From positions 1-16,973 of the forward strand of contig JAFQCI010000034.1 in the NCBI GenBank assembly GCA_017416505.1: DNA of 16,973 nucleotides, given 5' to 3'. Position numbers and translations under genes: made by a program. The notes beneath the pieces are model-generated. The model was not told the DNA's origin, did no database searches, and saw nothing but the letters and a program-made list of their open reading frames with translations. Within the stretch, counting starts at the first letter, position 1. Each line of letters starts with the position of its first letter. This DNA is from Lachnospiraceae bacterium. Lineage in GTDB: Bacteria; Bacillota_A; Clostridia; Lachnospirales; Lachnospiraceae. Below are positions 14,036 through 16,973 of this stretch, piece after piece.

Positions 14036-14659
14036 TTATTCTCCTTGTTTCCTATTTCGCTTTTGATACAATTCAATCCACTCATCCAACGTGAGCGGTT
14101 CATAACCGGAATACATACAAAAGCAGTTAATCATGTTACAAGGGATGCTCTGTTCCTCTCCCCTGGCATTTATTGTCTTGGTATTCCTTGTTATCTCCTG
14201 AAACCGCTCTAACAATCTTTGGTCCTGCGTATCATGGACATGACCATAAAGCATATAAGTCTTAGGATTTCCAGCTTCATCCAGCCGATACTGTCCGTTA
14301 TAGCACATAATCGGATAATGGCAAAGAATAACTTTACGTTTATTATCAGAAAGCTCCTCATAAGGCTTAATCCATGTAAAACGGCTGGTCCGAAACTCCG
14401 ACTGACGGACAAAACGGTCATGATTTCCGATGATAAGGTATAGCCTGCCATTCAGTTTCGTAAGCAACTCATTAGTCTGCTCTACTGTTCCCCATGACAA
14501 ATCTCCTATGATGACGACTTCATCGTTCTTCCGAACCTTTCCGTTCCATTTCTGTATCATGTACTCATTCATTTCCTCCACACCGGCAAATCCCCTATGG
14601 TCCATCTTTGTATTCAGGTTCCCATGAAAAAAATGCAAATCTGCTATATAATATCTCAA
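14036..14659 (-). CDS. Calcineurin-like metallophosphoesterase, third gene of the abiE operon
   Basis: A 207-residue phosphoesterase with the complete two-metal active-site set: D7-x-H9 and H12 in ADLHFFHGN, GD at 52-53, GNHD at 78-81, H114 in CHYP and H140-x-H142 in YGHVH. It is close to the small stand-alone phosphoesterases seen in phages and firmicutes; the substrate is unknown. The start is TTG 14659, with AGGAAG 7 nt upstream inside the end of the toxin gene. Only 4 nt separate it from the toxin stop, so translation is probably coupled. Known AbiE systems have two genes, so this third one is notable. It might reverse nucleotide transfer by the toxin or act on nucleotide ends, but that is inference. 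No clear terminator follows. Confidence 0.88.
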   Translation of the reverse strand: MRYYIADLHFFHGNLNTKMDHRGFAGVEEMNEYMIQKWNGKVRKNDEVVIIGDLSWGTVEQTNELLTKLNGRLYLIIGNHDRFVRQSEFRTSRFTWIKPYEELSDNKRKVILCHYPIMCYNGQYRLDEAGNPKTYMLYGHVHDTQDQRLLERFQEITRNTKTINARGEEQSIPCNMINCFCMYSGYEPLTLDEWIELYQKRNRKQGE

Positions 14660-14663
14660 ATCA

Positions 14664-15710
14664 TCACTTCCTATCTAACATATTTACTGCCTCCACAATA
14701 TAGCCATAGGCTTCCAATTTCGCCCTCTTCATATAAGTAAGCTTATTGTATTCTTGTAATGCAATCTTGGAATTTATGTATTTTTCAGGATTTGTTATCA
14801 TAGGGCATGCCTCTTGCTCAGTCAATACACTCGCAGCAAGATACATTACCTCACATGCATAAAGTGCAGCATATTCCCCATTATATTTTGTCTTATAAAT
14901 ATGTCCTCTTATTCCACTTAATCCTTTTTTGTAATAATCATAATCGTTAGCCAATATATTACCTCTGCCTATAATACACGCACAGGCATCTATTGTATCC
15001 TTTAATACTTCATCCCTGCTTATCTCTAATCCCCTGTATGCCAATTCAGTTTTGACAATCTTATCATAAGTGCTTTTCACTTCTGCAAAATTATCCATTC
15101 CCCTAAACAGAGTCATACAATCAAACATCTGCTTCATAATTTCAAGTTCTTTAGAGATTCCAAATGGTATTCCTGTAGTATGTGGTGCAAACGCTGTCAA
15201 CTTGTCTCCAAGAACGCAATTTATATTAGGTATCTTAACCATAATGTCCGGCTTCTCTACTAAAAGCAGCTCATTTTCAATGTTTCTGGTTACCAAAGAA
15301 GAATAATTATTTTCCTCAAACAACACATCCAACAAAATGGTTACTTCTCGCCCTGACATCGGTGAAAGATACATAAACTTAAAATGTCTTTTCTCAATGT
15401 TGTTTTTTCCAACTCTCTTATGTTCATCTACCCGAATAAATGGAAAAACCTTACCTGCCTCTTTAATATACGAATCAATGTCTGTATCCGGTTCAACAAT
15501 AATATCAATATCTGTAGACAAACGCATTGGTCTCTTCAACAGAAGCATAAGGCAGGTCCCACCTTTAAATATAAATGGCAGCCCAACTCTTGTAATTGCT
15601 TCCAATAAACCAAATGCAAATAAAACACGTTCCAACAATGCTGGATCATTTCCACTATCAAGTCTTAATTCCTCTATATGTTCCTTGCTGAAATTTTCTC
15701 TCGTCAGCAT
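14664..15710 (-). CDS. abiEii: AbiEii/AbiGii-type nucleotidyltransferase toxin
   Basis: A 348-residue nucleotidyltransferase of the AbiEii (type IV toxin) family, DNA polymerase beta fold. Motif I is FKGGTCLMLLL (GGT at 50-52) leading to the metal-binding pair D67 and D69 in STDIDI. A likely third carboxylate is D128 in ILLDVLFE, and the family lysine motif is K170 in GDKLTAF. Related MenT toxins transfer nucleotides to tRNA 3' ends; AbiE systems give abortive phage defence. All catalytic residues appear intact, so the toxin should be active. It starts 11 bp after the antitoxin stop with AGGAGG spanning that gap, and ends 4 bp before the phosphoesterase. Length is above the usual 280-310 residues, mostly in the helical C-terminal part. 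Confidence 0.88.
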   Translation of the reverse strand: MLTRENFSKEHIEELRLDSGNDPALLERVLFAFGLLEAITRVGLPFIFKGGTCLMLLLKRPMRLSTDIDIIVEPDTDIDSYIKEAGKVFPFIRVDEHKRVGKNNIEKRHFKFMYLSPMSGREVTILLDVLFEENNYSSLVTRNIENELLLVEKPDIMVKIPNINCVLGDKLTAFAPHTTGIPFGISKELEIMKQMFDCMTLFRGMDNFAEVKSTYDKIVKTELAYRGLEISRDEVLKDTIDACACIIGRGNILANDYDYYKKGLSGIRGHIYKTKYNGEYAALYACEVMYLAASVLTEQEACPMITNPEKYINSKIALQEYNKLTYMKRAKLEAYGYIVEAVNMLDRK

Positions 15711-15721
15711 ATTCTCTCCTC

Positions 15722-16423
15722 CTACTTTAAGTATTTACTGATTTTTTCAACGGCATTTCTTCTCCTTGCATAGCGTAACATTTTCTTATTATCCACATGA
15801 TACCTTTCCATAATCATTTCCACCATATCCGAATATTCACTAGGACTAAACAGACTTCTAATGACCATTTCTGCAAAAATATCAACCAGCAATTTTTCAA
15901 TTATCATATCGTGTGGATTTTTCTTATCTTTTGGTGCTTCACTTATTCGGTCCACTATTATAATACAATTTTCGCTCCAATATCTCTGTAGACTTTCTTT
16001 ATCAGGTTTATATAAAACTCTTCTTTCATATTTTTCCTGCAAAAAATCAAATAAAAAGCCGCCTAATTCCTTTTCCATTTGCACAACGATTGTATTATTA
16101 GCAATCTGATGATTCAAAAATTCATTTAGCAGATACGATTCAAATATGCAAAAATCTGCTAAAGGATATTCTTCTTCAATTATCTTCTTTATTTCTTTTG
16201 CGTCCTCACTATACAATGGTACATATATCCTGCTTACATCTTTACTCTGACTATAAGAATCATAATCTACTTTGTAAATAAGTTCCTTTTCTATAAGTTG
16301 TGAAACAATCCACTTAAAAGAATTGTAATTTAGTTCCGGATTTTCACTTCGTAATGCTTCAAACAAATCATTTCTTGAAAAAATTTCATTTCCAAATTGT
16401 TTAATAATATTTTCATATACCAT
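15722..16423 (-). CDS. AbiEi-like winged-helix antitoxin and repressor
   Basis: A 233-residue protein. The first 60 residues look like a winged helix (VYENIIKQFGNEIFSRNDLF, then FKWIVSQLIEKELIYKV), followed by an alpha/beta domain (about 75-170) and a helical, basic C-terminus (MLRYARRRNAVEKISKYLK). Position before an AbiEii toxin and overall layout fit an AbiEi-type antitoxin; it may belong to the DUF6577 group, which I could not check. The frame extends to 16453, but ATG 16423 has GAGGTGA 8 nt upstream, and the longer start would lie within the operator. Known AbiEi proteins repress their own operon by binding inverted repeats, and two such palindromes lie at the promoter here. The TAG stop touches the toxin ribosome site, indicating coupling. 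Confidence 0.75.
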   Translation of the reverse strand: MVYENIIKQFGNEIFSRNDLFEALRSENPELNYNSFKWIVSQLIEKELIYKVDYDSYSQSKDVSRIYVPLYSEDAKEIKKIIEEEYPLADFCIFESYLLNEFLNHQIANNTIVVQMEKELGGFLFDFLQEKYERRVLYKPDKESLQRYWSENCIIIVDRISEAPKDKKNPHDMIIEKLLVDIFAEMVIRSLFSPSEYSDMVEMIMERYHVDNKKMLRYARRRNAVEKISKYLK

Positions 16424-16438
16424 GCTATTCGTCACCTC

Positions 16439-16480
16439 ATATCTTTGTGGCAATTACTTCTATTTTTGCCACAAAGATAT
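16439..16480. promoter_or_regulatory. Operator 1 of the abiE operon
   Basis: Perfect inverted repeat: ATATCTTTGTGGCAA (16439-16453) and its reverse complement (16466-16480) around 12 nt. It overlaps the -10 box (16484-16479) and the expected RNA start, and ends one base before the antitoxin ribosome site. In RNA the inner part could also form a hairpin next to that site. Confidence 0.8.
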
Positions 16481-16508
16481 TGTAACATACTCTCCATTCA
16501 TTTTTCAA
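16479..16508 (-). promoter_or_regulatory. Promoter of the abiE-phosphoesterase operon
   Basis: Minus strand TTGAAA (16508-16503), 18 nt, TACAAT (16484-16479) with TGT directly before it as an extended -10. It lies between the two operators. Confidence 0.75.
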
Positions 16509-16511
16509 CAA

Positions 16512-16553
16512 ATATCTTTCCGGCACTTTTTTATTTTTTTGCCACAAAGATAT
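16512..16553. promoter_or_regulatory. Operator 2 of the abiE operon
   Basis: ATATCTTTCCGGCAC (16512-16526, 12/15 to the operator 1 half-site) and a perfect half-site TTGCCACAAAGATAT (16539-16553), again 12 nt apart. It is displaced exactly 73 bp from operator 1 and lies just upstream of the -35 box. Confidence 0.75.
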
Positions 16554-16586
16554 GCGACAAATCCTTTTGCATAAGCTTTTCATCCG

Positions 16587-16748
16587 CCCCTAAAAAAATC
16601 GTTACCATCGCCATTGCCATTGCATTATTAAAAAGGCTCTTCCCCAACGACCAGAAAACCCTTGGAATTTTAAAAGAATTGCACGTTAAAATTAAAGAGA
16701 AGAAAGAAAACTTAAAAAAGAAACGAAAGAAAAACTAAAACCATTCTT
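16587..16748 (+). pseudogene. Direct repeat B: displaced 3' fragment of the small membrane-protein gene
   Basis: 159/162 identical to 13831-13992. It codes for the KIVTIAIAIALLKRLF segment and basic tail and ends at the equivalent TAA (16736-16738), with no start codon or ribosome site of its own. The open frame reaching back to 16397 runs antisense through the antitoxin promoter and is accidental. It is followed by a proper terminator, which suggests this is the original 3' end. Confidence 0.85.
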
Positions 16749-16777
16749 CTCTGTTCTTAAAAACCGAAAATACCAAG

Positions 16778-16809
16778 AGAGGGAAAGCAAAAATGCTTCC
16801 CCTCTTTTT
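16778..16809. terminator. Bidirectional terminator between repeat B and the rpn gene
   Basis: AGAGGGAAAGCA (16778-16789) pairs with TGCTTCCCCTCT (16794-16805), 12 bp with one mismatch and an AAAA loop, then TTTT on the plus strand. It probably ended the host gene's transcript before the island arrived, and also serves the converging rpn gene. Confidence 0.85.
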
Positions 16810-16821
16810 ATTCTTTACCTT

Positions 16822-16973
16822 CTATTGAATTTGCTTTTTTACTTCTTCCAACAAGCCCCGGTCGCATTCTGCAAGCATTATAATCTCTTCCTCTGACATC
16901 CCATGACACAACATATTTCTAATAATCATTCTTTTTTCTTCCTTCTTGCCTTCCTTCATGCCTTCCTTCCTGC
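16822..16973 (-). CDS. Rpn-family recombination-promoting nuclease / putative transposase, C-terminal part
   Basis: The last 49 codons of a minus-strand gene, cut by the window edge. The translation is a lysine/glutamate/glycine repeat tail (RKEGMKEGKKEEKR) followed by MIIRNMLCHGMSEEEIIMLA and ending EEVKKQIQ. This tail is typical of PD-(D/E)XK nuclease-family proteins annotated as Rpn or putative transposases, which are abundant in Lachnospiraceae. Rpn proteins are known in E. coli to raise RecA-independent recombination. The catalytic domain lies outside the window, so activity cannot be judged. Part of the tail-coding DNA recurs at the island's left junction. Confidence 0.7.
   Translation of the reverse strand, partial: RKEGMKEGKKEEKRMIIRNMLCHGMSEEEIIMLAECDRGLLEEVKKQIQ

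Larger units (their letters stand above)
13993..16586. mobile_element. AbiE-type toxin-antitoxin island between long direct repeats
   Basis: About 2.6 kb with a single minus-strand three-gene operon and its control region, bounded by 162-bp direct repeats of the host gene's 3' end. This is the geometry of an integrated island that replaced the 3' end of its target and displaced the original copy. No integrase, transposase or short terminal inverted repeat is present, so it is either non-autonomous or arose by homologous recombination. Deletion between the repeats would restore one intact host gene followed by the terminator at 16778-16809. Confidence 0.65.

Noticed and set aside
13993..16586. 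Insertion sequence or prophage as the source of the island
   Set aside because: No transposase, integrase, terminal inverted repeats or phage structural genes were found.
16397..16738. A 113-codon plus-strand frame
   Set aside because: Its first two-thirds run antisense through the antitoxin start and operators and the rest is the duplicated host-gene end. No ribosome site and no separate function; treated as accidental.

Overview
The window looks like chromosomal DNA of a low-G+C Gram-positive member of the Clostridia, most likely a Lachnospiraceae-type gut anaerobe. This is inferred from strong AGGAGG ribosome sites, extended -10 promoters, the direct meso-diaminopimelate dehydrogenase route to lysine, a YwmB-like protein, a choline-binding-type repeat protein, a class II aldolase, and an Rpn-family C-terminal tail. 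No rRNA, tRNA, CRISPR array or complete transposase is present.

Left part (1-4400): a YwmB-like protein lies between two copies of a palindromic mosaic repeat. Next to it is a minus-strand operon of lysA followed by a secreted repeat protein with a C-terminal cysteine-peptidase-like domain. Middle part (4400-9400): a hemolysin III/PAQR-type membrane protein with a long structured leader, a strong terminator, a cryptic decayed minus-strand reading frame with a consensus promoter inside it, fba, and then a histidine kinase - LytTR regulator - acetyltransferase operon. Right-middle (9400-13630): ddh, a YesL-like membrane protein with an XRE regulator, a stack of hairpins between converging genes, and a biotin-dependent carboxyltransferase subunit. 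The ddh and carboxyltransferase leaders carry the same modular element in the same orientation relative to transcription.

The most interesting region is 13635-16973. A small membrane-protein gene has its last 162 bp duplicated (159/162 identical) 2,756 bp downstream. Between the copies sits a minus-strand operon: a winged-helix AbiEi-like antitoxin, an AbiEii nucleotidyltransferase toxin, and a calcineurin-like phosphoesterase that starts on TTG and is translationally coupled. Its promoter carries two 42-bp palindromic operators exactly 73 bp apart (about seven helical turns). The island has no integrase. Recombination between the repeats would remove it cleanly, leaving the host gene intact next to its presumed original terminator and the Rpn gene. 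At the left junction, a 25-nt match (24/25) to the Rpn tail, in the same reading frame, suggests an Rpn-related sequence took part in building the island.

The lysine pathway is represented by two separate units: ddh makes meso-DAP and lysA decarboxylates it. Several gene starts were moved inward from the longest frame because promoters, terminators or ribosome sites rule out the longer form.
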